Assembly: GCA_037176725.1 (NCBI GenBank)
Contig: JAZBRS010000076.1
Span: forward strand, 121,291,001-121,355,000
Length of the DNA stretch: 64,000 bases
Reading direction: 5' to 3'
Source of the DNA: Posidonia oceanica
Taxonomy: Eukaryota > Streptophyta > Magnoliopsida > Alismatales > Posidoniaceae
The notes beneath the pieces were generated by a model. The model ran no database searches, was not told the DNA's origin, and saw only the letters and a list, made by a program, of their open reading frames with translations. Below are positions 20,804 through 33,086 of this stretch, one piece after another (within the stretch, counting starts at the first letter, position 1; each line of letters begins with the position of its first letter). The translations under genes were made by a program, and so were the position numbers.

Positions 20804-21193
20804 CTCGCGCCCTTCTTTCCTGCTAGCTTGCTCCCCAGGCAGGGACCAGCTGCACCCTGTTTTCCTTCGCCTTGTCGTGCAAGCCTGCCCTCCCTGCCAG
20901 GCATTTGCACCACATCGCGCCTTTTTACCATTTTCATGCATCATCTCTGCATTTTCTTAGCTAGCACTGCACGCCATTTTAGCATCATCAGTATCACTTG
21001 CACAGCATTAGCATTTTCTTCTAGCTGCACTAACTTTTATACTAACTCTTGCATTGCACTCGCATTAGCATATCACACACAACACAGCATCCATCTGCAC
21101 TGGCATTTTGCATTGCGGCAACGGGCTACGATCTTCGGTGCATCCGCCGAATAAGTAGCTCACGCCCATAGCAACCCGCTGCTCCCGCCGGTC
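20804..21193 (+). other. Non-coding segment before the polypurine tract
   Basis: C-rich, then GCATT-rich sequence (GCATTAGCATTTTCTTCTAG-like words between 20,950 and 21,080). A weak TTCGG/CCGAA stem lies near 21,133. No gene is recognised. Confidence 0.5.
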
Positions 21194-21276
21194 AGATGGG
21201 GTGTCTTGTCAACCCTGAGCAGCGGCCGCGCTCCGCTTGCCCTTGCTCAGGGAGGGGCATCTGTTGACACCCCATC
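21194..21276 (+). repeat. Imperfect palindrome spanning the PPT / 3' LTR junction
   Basis: The left arm (21,194-21,222) reads AGATGGGGTGTC, then GTCAAC, then CCTGAGCA. The right arm (21,244-21,276) reads TGCTCAGG, then GTTGAC, then ACCCCATCT. The polypurine stretch sits as an insertion in the right arm. The left arm is thus an inverted copy of the LTR's own first bases plus the sequence before the PPT. Confidence 0.75.
21249..21259 (+). promoter_or_regulatory. Polypurine tract (plus-strand priming site)
   Basis: AGGGAGGGGCA lies just upstream of the LTR start TGTTGACACC at 21,262. It is the expected position for plus-strand priming. It is interrupted by a C and separated from the LTR by a few bases, so the exact boundaries are uncertain. 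Confidence 0.65.
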
Positions 21277-24200
21277 TTGGCAGGCCTGGACCCTTGGAGC
21301 CCTCCTTGGTGATTGCTGGATCAAACCCCAACCAAACCCTAACCCTAGTCCCTCTTCTCAACCCTTCAAAATCAGCCTGTCTTGGCCTAAACCTTTACCC
21401 CCCTTCCCAACCTCTGAACCTAACCAAAATTCATAGGAAAACCCACCACTATCCACTCAACAAACCTACCCAAAAACCTAGGATTTTCCAATCCTGACCC
21501 ATTCCCAAAAACCCTAGAAAACTTAGGTGAAACTACCCCTTTTCTACACCTTGAAACCCCTCCAAAACCTCTTTAGAATCAAACCAAAATTTCAGACCCA
21601 AGACTTCAAAACCTAGACTACCCTCCCACCAATTTTCACTCCATTCCAAGACCATTGAGACCCTCTTTCACTCAAATTATCCTTTTCTCTCTCCGGGATT
21701 ATCATTTTCTCTCTCCTCTCTCTCTCCTGATTATCATCTCCCTTTTTCCCCCTTTCTCATCCTTTTTTGGGTCTGGCTGTGGGCCCCCTCTGTGCTTCTA
21801 CCCCTCCTCTATCCTCTCCTGATTTTTACTTTATTTTTAACACTTTTTCTGAATTTTTAAAAAATCGTTTTCCTCCAATCTATCCTTTCCCCTTTTATTC
21901 CCCTTTTTATTCCATTTCTTCCCTCCTTCTCTTTTCCTTTTCTTTCTTTCGCAAAAATCCACAAAAACCCATAAAAATCTGTAAAATCTCAAAACATAAA
22001 ACAAACAAATCAGTACCCTAAGAAAAACAATTAAAAAATGTTAAACAAGCAATTAACAACTTAAACTTAACTTAAGCAAGCTAAAAAGAAAACTAAACAT
22101 GCAAACTAAAAAATGCAAAACAAATCAAAAGAAAACACTGAAAAATCAGGAAAAAAGCTAAAACAAAATCAAAACCCACCAAAGGTAAAAACCCATCAGA
22201 AGAATTAAAAAACAAACCCTAAAAAGGAGAATTAAAAATCAAACATTAAAACAAATAATTAAAAAAGGCAAAGGACTTAACCTAGTAAACATAAGAAAAA
22301 CAAGTTAAAAGCTTAATTAAAAAAAAAGAAGGGGAAAGAAAACACATCTGAAAAGCTCAAAAACACCCTATCAAACCAGAAAAATCCAACTAAAAACTTC
22401 AAGAAAAATCCTTAAATAAAAATCAAGACATAACTTAAAAGACTTAAGAAAGAAAAACCCTAAGAAGACTACAACTTTAAAATCTAAAACCAACCCTAAA
22501 ATAATACAAAATAAATCCTGAAAAATCCTAATCAATGCCCTAAGTGTCCAACAAAAGAAATAAAATTTTTAAAATAATTTAAAAAGGGATTAACAAACAT
22601 TTAATCAAGTGAAAACCAAATAAAAACAAAACCAAAACCCTAAAACCCTAATCAAGCCCAAAACACATTAATCAACTCAAAATAACCATTAAAAATCTTA
22701 ATTAAAATCCTAACCTACAGCAAAACTCTTCTAATATTTTTATTTATTTTTAGTTTATTTTCACCTATTTCATTTCCCCATTCTACCCTCTCTTTCTTTC
22801 TTCCTTCTTTCTTTCTTTCTTTCCTTCCTTACTGGGCTCAATCCGGCCTGTTTCTTCCTTTTTCCTTTTTTTTCTTTCTTTTTCTCGGCCCGCAGCAGTC
22901 CGGCCCGCTTCCCTCTCCTCCTTCTTCTTCCTCTCCTCCTCTGTGTTTCTCTCCACCGATTTTTCTTCCCGCGAGCTCGCGACTACAGCATTCCCTCCTT
23001 TGTTCAAATTCGAGCCTCCATCTTATCGTCTACAGAACTCGCCGCCTCTCTTCTATCTCAGCACCGATTCTGGGAGGCATCAAGTGCCTGTCATCTCGCC
23101 GGCTGCTGGTCCCTTCAGCTGCAGTGACGCCGGTGGAATTCAAACCACTGGCTCGCGCCCAGCAGTCTCCTCCTCCTCTTTTTTAAGCCTGTTCCTCCTT
23201 CAATCCGGGAGAGCAGAGGGAGGCAATCAGAGAGAACTAAGGAGAGAGCGAACCAGTGCGAGAGTAGGATCAGACCAGAGTCCGGACTTTCCTTCCACCA
23301 GTGCAGCCTCCCTTCTCCTGGGCATTTCATCCAATTCCAGAGTGAAGAGAGAGTAGAGGAGAGTGTTTGAGAGCCACCCTTGCATCTCGGAGAGAAGCCT
23401 CCACTTCAGACCGATCCCCACACCCAATTCTCCCCTTTTCTTCTCTGAAAAGTTCAGCAAACGCCCTTCTTCCATTCCCAGCTAACCAACACCCTTCCTA
23501 GCCTTCATCCTTCTCCTAATTCCTTCCCCAAACTCACCCAGCACACAGCCATTTCCCCTCATCTTCCTACAGCCATTCCACCACCCGAAACACCTTCAAA
23601 CCATTCCGAACACCCACAGCAACCCAACTCCCACCCACCAGACAATTCCCCTCACCACAGCCCGCTGCTTCCTTCCAAACTCCACCCAATAATCCACCAG
23701 ACATCCACCTTTCCAGAGCCTCCGACAACAAACCAAATCATCCACCACAGACCTTAAACTCCACTTCAAACACTTAACCTTATTTCTGTCAGAAATCAAC
23801 CCAGACCTCAAATTCCCCTCCACTCGTACCAGAAACCTTCTCCGAGCATCCAGCTTCGCTCCTCGGACCTCCAGCAACCTCCCGAAGGGTCCCATCCAGT
23901 CCGGCGTGCAGCGAACAGTCCCCCCGACCCCCGGCTGCCTCTGTGAAGCCACGATCAGTCAGATCTTCCGCCGGTCTTCGCAGCAGCTGTCCAACCATCC
24001 AGGAAGCTCCGGAGGGTTGCTCTGAGTCGATCCCAGTCCTCGTGAGCAGCAGACAGCATCCACAGCGACCGGACGAGTTCCACCAGCGACCTCTGAAGCC
24101 ACCTGCGTCGGGAGGACATCCCAGCCACGGAAACAGGTATATTCTTGCTCCCTTAGTCTCCTTTTCATCCTGCGTTGCTTCTCAGCCCTTTAGAAGTAGG

Positions 24201-27200
24201 TTTCCGACCCCCTTACCCCGTTTCTGCTCGCCGCTCCGGTCGTCTTCTCCGGCGCAGTTCTTCGGTCGCCTCGTCGCTCCGGGCAGTGGAACGCAGCTCC
24301 CGCGATCGTCACAGCTCCGCACGAGTCCCAGGAGCGTTCTCCGGCCCTCATAATGCAACGTCGCTGCGTTGATCGGCCGGACAAACCACCTGAGACTCTG
24401 CAGAGCTCCAGCGACTGCTCCAGCGCGCTCCAGGCTGCGTCGTCCTCCGCCGAGCATCGACCGACCTCCGTCAGGACCTGGAGGCGCCTCCCCGCCGGTC
24501 TGCGCCGCTCCAACACCCCCGTGCCGGCGTTCATGGACGCTGGCAGCTTGCTGCTACAGCGTCCATGGCCGACGGCCATGGCACTGTTCACTTATTTTTC
24601 TGATATCTAAGTTTTCTTGCAAATATTGCATTTCTGGTCTGAGTTTTTTCATTTTTACATTCCAGTCCTTATTTCATTTATTCTGCTTAGTTTTTAATTA
24701 AATACTTTGCTAAATTGCACGATCTGTTTATGTTTTTCAATATTTGCAAGTAGATCCTTTTACTGTGCTGTGCTGCTTTAATTTTTTGTAGTTTAGTCCT
24801 CCTGTTCTCAGTTTTTGCACCTAGGTCCTGCATTTAATCAGTTCATTTATTTACTCATATTTACCATACTGTATTGCATCCTGGCCCCTTGCATGTTTTT
24901 ATTTTTGCATTTAAGTCCCATGCACTGTTAGAACTTAGGATTATTTTTTATTTTTCCATACTGCATTGCATTCCAAGTCCCTGCATTTTTCCATTTTTGC
25001 ATTTAAGTCCATGCACTGTAGAAACTTAGGTTCTGATTTTTATTTTTGGTTGATGCATTGCATATTAGCCCCTCTGCTTTATCATATTTACAGTTAGGTC
25101 CATTTTAAATGGACAGTAACTGTGCTGCATGCATTTTAACTTACTGAATTGCATTTTTAACCCTGTATTTTCCAAAAATTGCACTGTGGTCTTGTCATTT
25201 AAATTCCAGAGCATATTTTCCATACTAAATTGCATTTTTAGCCCCTGCATGATTTGAAAATCACACCTAGGTCCCTGCATGTTTTAAAAAATCGTGTGAA
25301 AAGACCATTTTGCCCCTAGGTTGCATTTTAGCCCCTATGCCTACCAAATTTCGTACAGACCTTCCACTAGTACCCCCAGACTCCCCAGGACCTAGTTTTC
25401 TGGAAAATTTGCATTTTAGACCCTAGATTTTTTCAAAATTGCACTCTGCCCCCTTTTGATTTCAAAATCTTTTTTAAAGCATACCTTCTTTTCAAAACAC
25501 CTTTCTGAGCCTAGTTTTTTGCCAAATAGACCCTTGGCTTCCCCTGTTTTCAAAGTCTTCTCCTGTGGAACCCTGTTTTCTGGAAAATTTGCACTTTTAG
25601 CCCCTCTTCTTTTTCAAAATGCTTTCTGAACTCCTGGTTTTTCTCAAATTACTTCTCTTTGCTTTTCTTGCTTTCGCATGCATCCTGCACTCATTTAGTC
25701 TTGCATTTTAGCATCTTCTTGCACACACTAAGCACTTCTAGCTCCCTTTCACTTGGGAGGACCTTTTTGCACATCCCTAGGACCTCCTGAACACCTAGAT
25801 CTGTTCTTCTCTCCTGTTCTGGCCCTTCTGCTTCGGAGCTGCGATATCTTCCAATCCGGCCGTTGGATCTTCTCAAATGAGCTGCCCAGGCGACCGCAGC
25901 GAAGCGCTCTTCAGCATAGACCAGACAGATTTCAGATCAGGCTCCCGGATTTCCAGGTATGTCCTCCTGAACCCCTGCATTGCATTCATTTGCATGGCAT
26001 TTGCACAGTTTTCCTTGTTTTCGCTTTCTGTCTCTTCGAGCATGTAGAATAGGACTTCCCCTTTCTGCTTGTCTATTCAAATCCTCGTTTCGCGTTTCTC
26101 TGTGTGTTTCGTGTTGTGTTCTTCCTGGATTTGCCACTTTATGTGACTTTCTTCCCCTCTTTCCACGATCCGATCGCATCGCGAGCTTTGGGCAACATGC
26201 GAGACACATCGTGGAATGGTTTAGTGGGAAACAGCCGCAAGAAGGTGATAATCCCTCCATTTGTCCCTTCTCTCCTCAGTAGGTCTTCACACCTAATCTG
26301 AGTGGTCTTAAACAGCGCCTGTTCTTACACACACGTTGTCTTGCCTCCCCATTTGACCCCTTTTGATCTCTTTCTGCATTCCTGCATTTGCATGGCTTTT
26401 TCGAGGTTCTTGCTTCGCTGTTTTGGCACCGTTTCGCGTGCCCGCCCTCGTTTTCGCTCCGTTTTGCGTACCCATCTGTTTTCTTGTCTCGTTTTGCGCA
26501 TTGTCTTGCCTTCTCGTTCGTTTTATGTGCCGGTTTCTTTCTCTCGCTCCGTTTTGCGTACCTTTCTGTTTTCTCGTCTCGTTTTGAGTAGTTTCCTGTT
26601 TTCTTGCCTCGTTTTGCGTGTTGTCTCGCTTTCTCGCTTGTTTCGCGTGCCGATTTCGCTTCTCTGCATCGTTTTGCGTGCCTTTCTCGTTTCTCGCCTC
26701 GTTTTGCGTGTTTTGCGCCGTTTTCCCTTGCATGTCGATTGCATTGCATGGTTTTCTCGCTGTTTCGTTTTCTCGCTTGCATTTGCATATAGGGCTATGA
26801 TGCTTACTGCCTGGAGTTCTCACGAGCTAGGTTACGCCTGGCTCGGAACACAGACAGCGCAGCTGAGCACTTAGAGAGCACGTTTACTTCCTTGCATTGT
26901 TTCTTCCCACTTAGAGCACTCCTCGAGCATTCATTTAGGCATTCATAGGCACATAGGCATCCAATCCTGCATCTTTCTGCGTATGCGAGCGTAAGCCTAG
27001 AAAGACCGATTTTCGGGCGTGTCGGGGGTGCCTAATACCTTCCCCGCACGTAACAGGAGTCCTTACCCTGTCTTTTGGCCCGCAATGACCGTACCGCCCT
27101 TATCCTAGGTTAGAGTCATCTCATCTGCATTTGTTTGCATTTGTTTCCCTTTTGCATTGCTTTGCTTTGCATTTATTGCTCGGTTTTGCGCGTTAATTCA

Positions 27201-27368
27201 CGCATTACCCCGGTTTTCCTCGTCTTCCGTTAATAGACGTGGTGGCGACTCTGATTTGTCTTATCTTTTCCTTTTCTCCTCGATTTTAAGTGTTTTTCGA
27301 GTTGAGCCTCTTCCTCGGATCTCAATCGCCGCTAAATAGCGAGCCTGGTTCCGATCGGGATCGCTACA
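21262..27368 (+). repeat. 3' LTR, complete (6,107 bp)
   Basis: It starts TGTTGACACCCCAT and ends GATCGCTACA, so it has TG...CA termini. From 21,869 it repeats window positions 1-5,500 with nine substitutions and no indels that I can see. The first 607 bp, present only here, are C/A-rich with CAAACCCTAACCCTAG near 21,330 and end in pyrimidine-rich sequence. It contains the same internal features as the 5' LTR: a TTTC microsatellite near 22,790, a 93-bp pair near 24,901, a TCGTTTTGCGT array at 26,428-26,728, and the PBS-like 12-mer at 27,242. At about 6.1 kb it is longer than the roughly 5 kb typical of Ogre LTRs. Confidence 0.95.
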
Positions 27369-27373
27369 GAAAG
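27369..27373. other. Candidate target-site duplication (GAAAG), right copy
   Basis: These are the first five bases after the LTR terminal CA. Gypsy elements usually make 5-bp duplications, but the left copy is outside the window. The first G also follows the 5' LTR, so the LTR end could be one base later. Confidence 0.35.
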
Positions 27374-27769
27374 TTTCTAGGATTTTTGGTGGGTTTGTTA
27401 AGTCAGAGATGGTGAGTTTTCCTATGGTTTTTGGTTACTTTTCGGGTTCGGGAAAGGGGTGTTATCTTAGGTTGAGTTTAGGCTGGTTTTGGAGGGAAAG
27501 AGAAAGGGAGAGGTGTGGATTTGGACCTACATTTGGATGGTTTTAGGGTAAGGTCTTGGATGGCTTTGAGAGGGTTTTGGGGTAAGGTTTTGAGAGGGTT
27601 TTGGGGTGGTTTTTGGGTTAGAAAATGGGTGTAGTTCTAGGTTTGGTTTCAGGGTTTGAGGTGGAGTTTTGATTCGAATGGAAGGGTGAGGAGAAAGATG
27701 TAATTTTGGGTTTTCCCTAGCCGCCAGAGAGACCTGCCAATTCAGCCTTGTCGAAATGGGGTGTCAACA
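27369..27769 (-). mobile_element. 5' fragment of a diverged, related LTR in inverted orientation
   Basis: Read on the minus strand, this begins TGTTGACACCCCAT at 27,769, the same 14 bases as the young LTR. It stays C/A-rich and contains CATAGGAAAAC, then CACCA, AACAAACC and AAAA-CCTAG in the same order as 21,433-21,485 of the young LTR. It is interrupted by the young element after about 400 bp. So the young element inserted into an older relative. The older LTR's terminus directly abuts satellite at 27,770, implying that the older element had itself landed in the satellite. Confidence 0.8.
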
Positions 27770-29450
27770 CTTGGTGGTTTGGTCTTCATAAGGCTTGCAC
27801 TATTCGTTCCTGACCACTTCTGGGTCTTGATAGGGCTTGCACTATCAGTCTTGGCGGTCCGATCTTGATAAGGCTTGCATTAATCATTCCTGACCTCATC
27901 TGGGTCATGATAGGGATTGCGCCTATCTTTCCGTGTAGTCCGGTCTTGATAAGGCTTGCACTTATCATTCCTGACCTCTTCCGGGTCATGATTGGGCTTG
28001 TAGCTATCTTTCCTGGCAGTCCGATCTTGATCAGGCTTGCACTAATCATTCCTGACCTGTTCCGGGTCATGATAGGGCTAGCACCTATCATTCCAGGTGG
28101 TCCGGTCTTGATAAGGCTTACACTTATCATTGCTGACCTCTTCTGGGTCTTGATAGGGCTTGCACCTAACATTCCTAGTGGTCTAGTCATGATAAGGCTT
28201 GCACTTATCATTCCTGACCTCTGTCGGGTCTTGATAGCGCTTGCTCCTATCATTCCTAGCGGACCGATCATGATAAGTCTTGCACTAATCAGTCCTGACC
28301 TCTCCAAGGGTCTTGATAGGGCTTGCACATATCATTCCTGGCGGTCCGGTCTTGAGATGCTTGCACTTATCATTCCTAACCTCTTCCGTGTGATGATAAG
28401 GCTTGCGCTATCGCTCCTGGCGGTCCGGTCTTGATAAGGCTTGCACTTAATACTCCAGACCTCTTCCAGGTCTTGGTAGGGCTTGCACCTATCATTCCTG
28501 GCGGTCTGGTCTTGATAAGGCTTGCACTTATCATTCTTGACCTCTTCTGGGTCTCGATAAGGCTAGCACTGAACATTCCAGGCGGTTTGGTCTTGATGAG
28601 GCATGCACAAATCATTTCTGACCTCTTCTGGGTCATGATAGGACTTGCGCCTAACATTCCTGGCAGACCGGTCTTGATAAGTATTGCACTTATCATTCCT
28701 GACCTCTTCCGGGTCTTGATAGGGCTTGCACGAATCATTCCTGGTGGTCCAGTCGTGATAAGGCTTGCCTAAATCATTCCTGACCTCTCTCTGGGTCTTA
28801 ATAGTGCTTGCTCATATCTTTCCTGGCGGTGCTGTTCTGATAATGCTTGCACTTATCATTCCTGGCCTCTTTCGGGTCTTGATAGGGCAAGCGCCTATCA
28901 TTCCTGACGGTCCGGTCATGATACGGCTTGCACTTATCATTCCTGACCTCTTACGGGTCTTAATTGGGCTTGCACCTATCGTGCCTGGCGGTCCGGTCTA
29001 GATATGGCTTGCATTTATCATTCCTGACCACTTCTGGGTCTTGATAGGGTTGGCACCAATCATTCCTGGCGGTCCGGTCTTGATACGACTTGCACTTATC
29101 ATTCCTGGCGGTCCGGTCTTGGTAGGGCTTGCACCTATCATTCCTGGTGGTCCAGTCTTGATACAGCTTGCCCCTATCAATCCAGACCTCTTTCTGGTCT
29201 TGGTAGGGCATGCACTTGTCAATCTTGGCGGTCATGTCATGATAAGGCTTGCACTTATCATTCCTGAACTCTTCCGGGTATTGATAGGGCTTGCGCCCAT
29301 CATTCCAGGCAGTCCAGTCTTCATAAGGCAAGCACTTTTCATTCCTGACTACCTATGGGTCTTGATAGGGCCTGCACCTATCAATCCTGGTGGTCCGGTC
29401 GTGATAAGGCTTGCACTTATCATTCCTGACCTCTTCCGGTTCATGATAGG

Positions 29451-29762
29451 GCTTGCAGATATCATTCTTGGCGGTCCGATCATGACAAGGCTTGCACTTA
29501 TCATTCCTGACCTCTTACGGGTCTTCAAAGGGCATGCCCCTATCATTCATAGTGGTCCGGTCTTGATAAGGCTTGCACTTATCATTCCTGACCTTTTCCG
29601 GGTCATGATAGGGCTTGCAGATATCATTCTTGGCGGTCCGATCATGACAAGGCTTGCACTTATCATTCCTGACCTCTTACGGGTCTTCAAAGGGCATGCC
29701 CCTATCATTCATAGTGGTTCGGTCTTGATAAGGCTTGCACTTATCATTCCTGACCTCTTCCG
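29451..29762. repeat. 162-bp (two-unit) local duplication in the satellite
   Basis: The sequence from the GCAGATATCATTCTTGGCGG word near 29,455 is repeated about 162 bp later (near 29,617), almost exactly. The homologous block near 38,330 has one copy. That explains why the offset to the downstream copy changes from about 8,874 to 8,712 here. A recent two-unit slippage or unequal exchange. Confidence 0.75.
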
Positions 29763-30849
29763 CATCTTGATAGGGCTAGCGCCTATCAATCCCGGTGGTC
29801 TGGTCATGATAAGGCTTGCACTTATCATTCCTGACCTCTTCTGGGTCTTGATAGGGCTTGCACCTTTCATGCCGGGTGGTCCGGTCGGGATAAGGCTTGC
29901 ACTTATCATTCCTGACCTCTTCCAGGTCTTGATAGCACTAGCTCCTATCATTCCTGGCGGTTCGGTCGTGATAAGGCTTGCACTTATCTTTCTGGTACTC
30001 TTCCCGGTCTTGATTGGGCTTGCACCTATCATTCCTGGTGGTCCGGTCCTGATTAGGCTTGCACCTATCATTCTTGACCTCTTCCAGGTCCTGATGGGGC
30101 TTGCATCGATCATTCCTTGCGGTTCGGTCATGATAAGGCTTGCAGTTATCATTCCTGACCTCATCCTCATCTTGATAGGGCTTGCGCCTACCATTCTTGG
30201 CAATCCGGTGTTGATAAGGCTAGCATTTATCATTCCTGACCTCTTCCGGGTCATGATAGGGCTTGCTCTATCATTCCTAGCGGTCTAGTCTTGATTAGGC
30301 TTGCACTTATCATTCTTGACCTCTTCCGAGTCTTGATAGGGCTTGCGCCTATCATTCCTTGCAGTCCGGTCAAGATAAGGCTTGCACCTATCATTCCTGA
30401 CCGCTTCCGGGTTTTGATAGGGCATGCACCAATCATTGCTGGCATTCCGTTCTTGATAAGTCTTGCACTAATCATTCCTGACATCTTACGGGTCTTGATA
30501 AGGCTTGCACCTACCATTCCTGGCGGTCTGGTCATGATAAGGCTTGCACTTATCATTCCTGACCTCTTCTAGGTTTTGATAGGGCATGCACCAATCATTC
30601 CTGGCGTTCCGTTCTTGATAAGTCTTGCACTAATCGTTCCTGACCGCTTAGGGGTCTTGATAGGGCTTGCACCTACCATTCATGGAGGTCCGTTCTTGAT
30701 AAGGCTTGCGCCGATCATTCCTCACCTCTTCCGTGTCTTGATAGGGCTTGCACCTATCATTCCGGGCGGTTCGATCTTGATAAGGCTTGCATTTATCATT
30801 CCTGACCAATTACGGGTCTTGGTTGGGCTTGAACCAGTCACTCCTGGCG

Positions 30850-33086
30850 GTCCGGTCTTGACTAGGCTTGCACTTATCATTCTTGACCTCTTCCAGGTCT
30901 AGATAGGGCATGCACATATCATTCCTGGCGGTCTGGTCTGGATAAGGCATGAACTTATCATTCTTGACCACTTCCCGGTCTTGATAGGGCTTTCACCTAT
31001 CATTCCTAGTGGTTCGATCTTGATAAGGCTTGCTCTTACCATTCTTGACGGCTTCCAGGTCTTGATAGGGCACACACATATCATTCCTAGCAGTCCGGTC
31101 TTGATAAGGCTTGCACTTATGATTCCTGACCTCTCCCTTTGTCTTGATAGGGCTTGCACCTATCATTCCTGGCGGTCTGGTCTTGATAAGGCCCTCACTT
31201 ATCATTCCTGACATCTTCTGGGTCATGATAGGGCTTGCGCTTATCATTTTTGGCTGTCCAGTCATGATAAGGCTTGCACTTATCAATCTTGACCTCTTCC
31301 GGATCTTGGTAGGGCTTGTAGCTACCATTCCTGGTGGTCCGGTCATGGTAATGCCTGTACTTATCATTCCTGACCTCTTCTTGGTCTTGATAGGGCTTGC
31401 ACCTATCATTCTAGGCGGTTTGGTCTTGATCAGGCTTGCACTTTTCGTACTTGACCTCATCTGGGTCTTGTTTGGGCTTGCACCTAACATTCCTAGCGGT
31501 CCGGTCTTGATAACGCTTGCACTTAACATTGCTGACCCCTTTCGGGTCTTGATAGCACTTGCTCTTATCATTCCTAGCGGTTCGGTCTTGATAAGGCTTG
31601 CACTTATCGTTCCGGACCTATCCATAGGTCTTGATAGGGCTTGCACCTATCATTCTAGGCGGTCTGGTCTTGATAAGGCTTGCACTTAACATTCCTGACC
31701 TCACCCTTGGTCTTGATAAGGCTTGCACCTATCATTCCTGGCGGTCCGGTCTAGATAAGGCTTGCACTTATCAATCCAGACCTCTTCCAAGTCGTGATAG
31801 GTTTAGCACCTATCATTCCCGGCAGTCCGGTCTTGATAAGGCTTGCACTTATCGTTCCAGACCTCTTCCGGGTCTTGATAGGGCTTGCACCTATCATTCC
31901 TGGCGGTCCGGTCATGATAAGGCTTGCACTTATCATTCCTGACCTCTTCCGTGTCCTGATAGGGCTTGCGCCAATCTTTCCAGGCGGTCTGGTCCTGATA
32001 AGGCATGCGCCTATCTTCCGGGTCCTGATAGGGCTTGCGTCAATCATTCCAGGCGGTCCGGTCTTGACTAGGCTTGCACTTATCGTTCTTGACCTCTTCC
32101 AGGTCTAGATAGGGCTTGCACATATCATTCCTGGCGGTCTGGTCAGGATAAGGCATGAACTTATCATTCTTGACCACTTCCCGTTCTTGATAGGGCTTTC
32201 ACCTATCATTCCTAGTGGTTCGATCTTGATAAGGCTTGCTCTTACCATTCTTGACCGCTTCCGGGTCTTGATAGGGCACGCACATATCATTCCTAGCAGT
32301 CCGGTCATGATAAGGCTTGCACTTATCATTCCTGACCTCTCCCTTTGTCTTGATAGGGCTTGCACCTTTCATTCCTGGCAGTCTGGTCTTGATAAGGCCC
32401 GCACTTATCATTCCTGACCTCTTCTGGGTCATGATAGGGCTTGCGCTTATCATTTTTGGCTGTCCAGTCATGATAAGGCTTGCACTTATCAATCTTGACC
32501 TCTTCCGGATCTTGGTAGGGCTTGTAGCTACCATTCCTGGTGGTCCGGTCATGGTAATGCTTGTACTTATCATTCCTGACCTCTTCTTGGTCTTGATAGG
32601 GCTTGCACCTATCATTCTAGGCGGTTTGGTCTTGATCAGGCTTGCACTTTTCGTACTTGACCTCATCTGGGTCTTGTTTGGGCTTGCACCAAACATTCCT
32701 AGCGGTCCGGTCTTGATAACGCTTGCACTTAACATTGCTGACCCCTTTCGGGTCTTGATAGCACTTGCTCTTATCATTCCTAGCGGTTCGGTCTTGATAA
32801 GGCTTGCACTTATCGTTCCGGACCTATCCATAGGTCTTGATAGGGCTTGCACCTATCATTCTAGGCGGTCTGGTCTTGATAAGGCTTGCACTTAACATTC
32901 CTGACCTCACCCTTGGTCTTGAAAAGGCTTGCACCTATCATTCCTGGCGGTCCGGTCTAGATAAGGCTTGCACTTATCAATCCAGTCCTCTTCCAAGTCG
33001 TGATAGGTTTAGCACCTATCATTCCCGGTAGTCCGGTCTTGATAAGGCTTGCACTTATCGTTCCAGACCTCTTCCGTGTCTTGATA
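30850..33086. repeat. ~1,206-bp segmental tandem duplication in the satellite
   Basis: About 30,850-31,880 and about 32,056-33,086 match at a constant offset of 1,206, including irregular units such as the GGTAGGGCTTGTAGCTACC variant. The same 1,206 offset recurs near 43.8-46 kb, so this is an inherited part of a larger repeating structure. Confidence 0.75.

Larger units (their letters stand above)
1..27368 (+). mobile_element. Giant Ogre-like (Tat lineage) Ty3/gypsy LTR retrotransposon, nearly complete
   Basis: Two near-identical direct repeats flank an internal region that starts with a primer-binding site and ends with a purine tract. In between lie gag, protease, RT, two RNase H domains and part of integrase in gypsy order. 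Positions 1-5,500 match 21,869-27,368 at a constant offset of 21,868. With the 607 bp of 5' LTR outside the window, the element is about 27,975 bp (two 6,107-bp LTRs plus 15,761 bp internal). The tandem archaeal-type RNase H, the DNGS protease motif, the G-patch, the very long LTRs and the tRNA-Arg-type primer site are known hallmarks of the Tat/Ogre group. Differences from classic Ogre are the absence of an ORF before gag and an extra ORF after pol. The integrase is truncated, so the copy is probably non-autonomous now. The lineage call is from motifs, not from a tree. Confidence 0.93.

Noticed and set aside
21330..21350. Telomere repeat (CCCTAAA-like words in the LTR)
   Set aside because: Only one or two imperfect copies in C/A-rich sequence. 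Not an array.
29041..30288. 415-codon ORF and dozens of similar ORFs in the satellite as protein genes
   Set aside because: They follow the 81-bp period, occur on both strands and several frames, break at every unit-length change, and many begin at non-ATG codons. No domain is recognisable.
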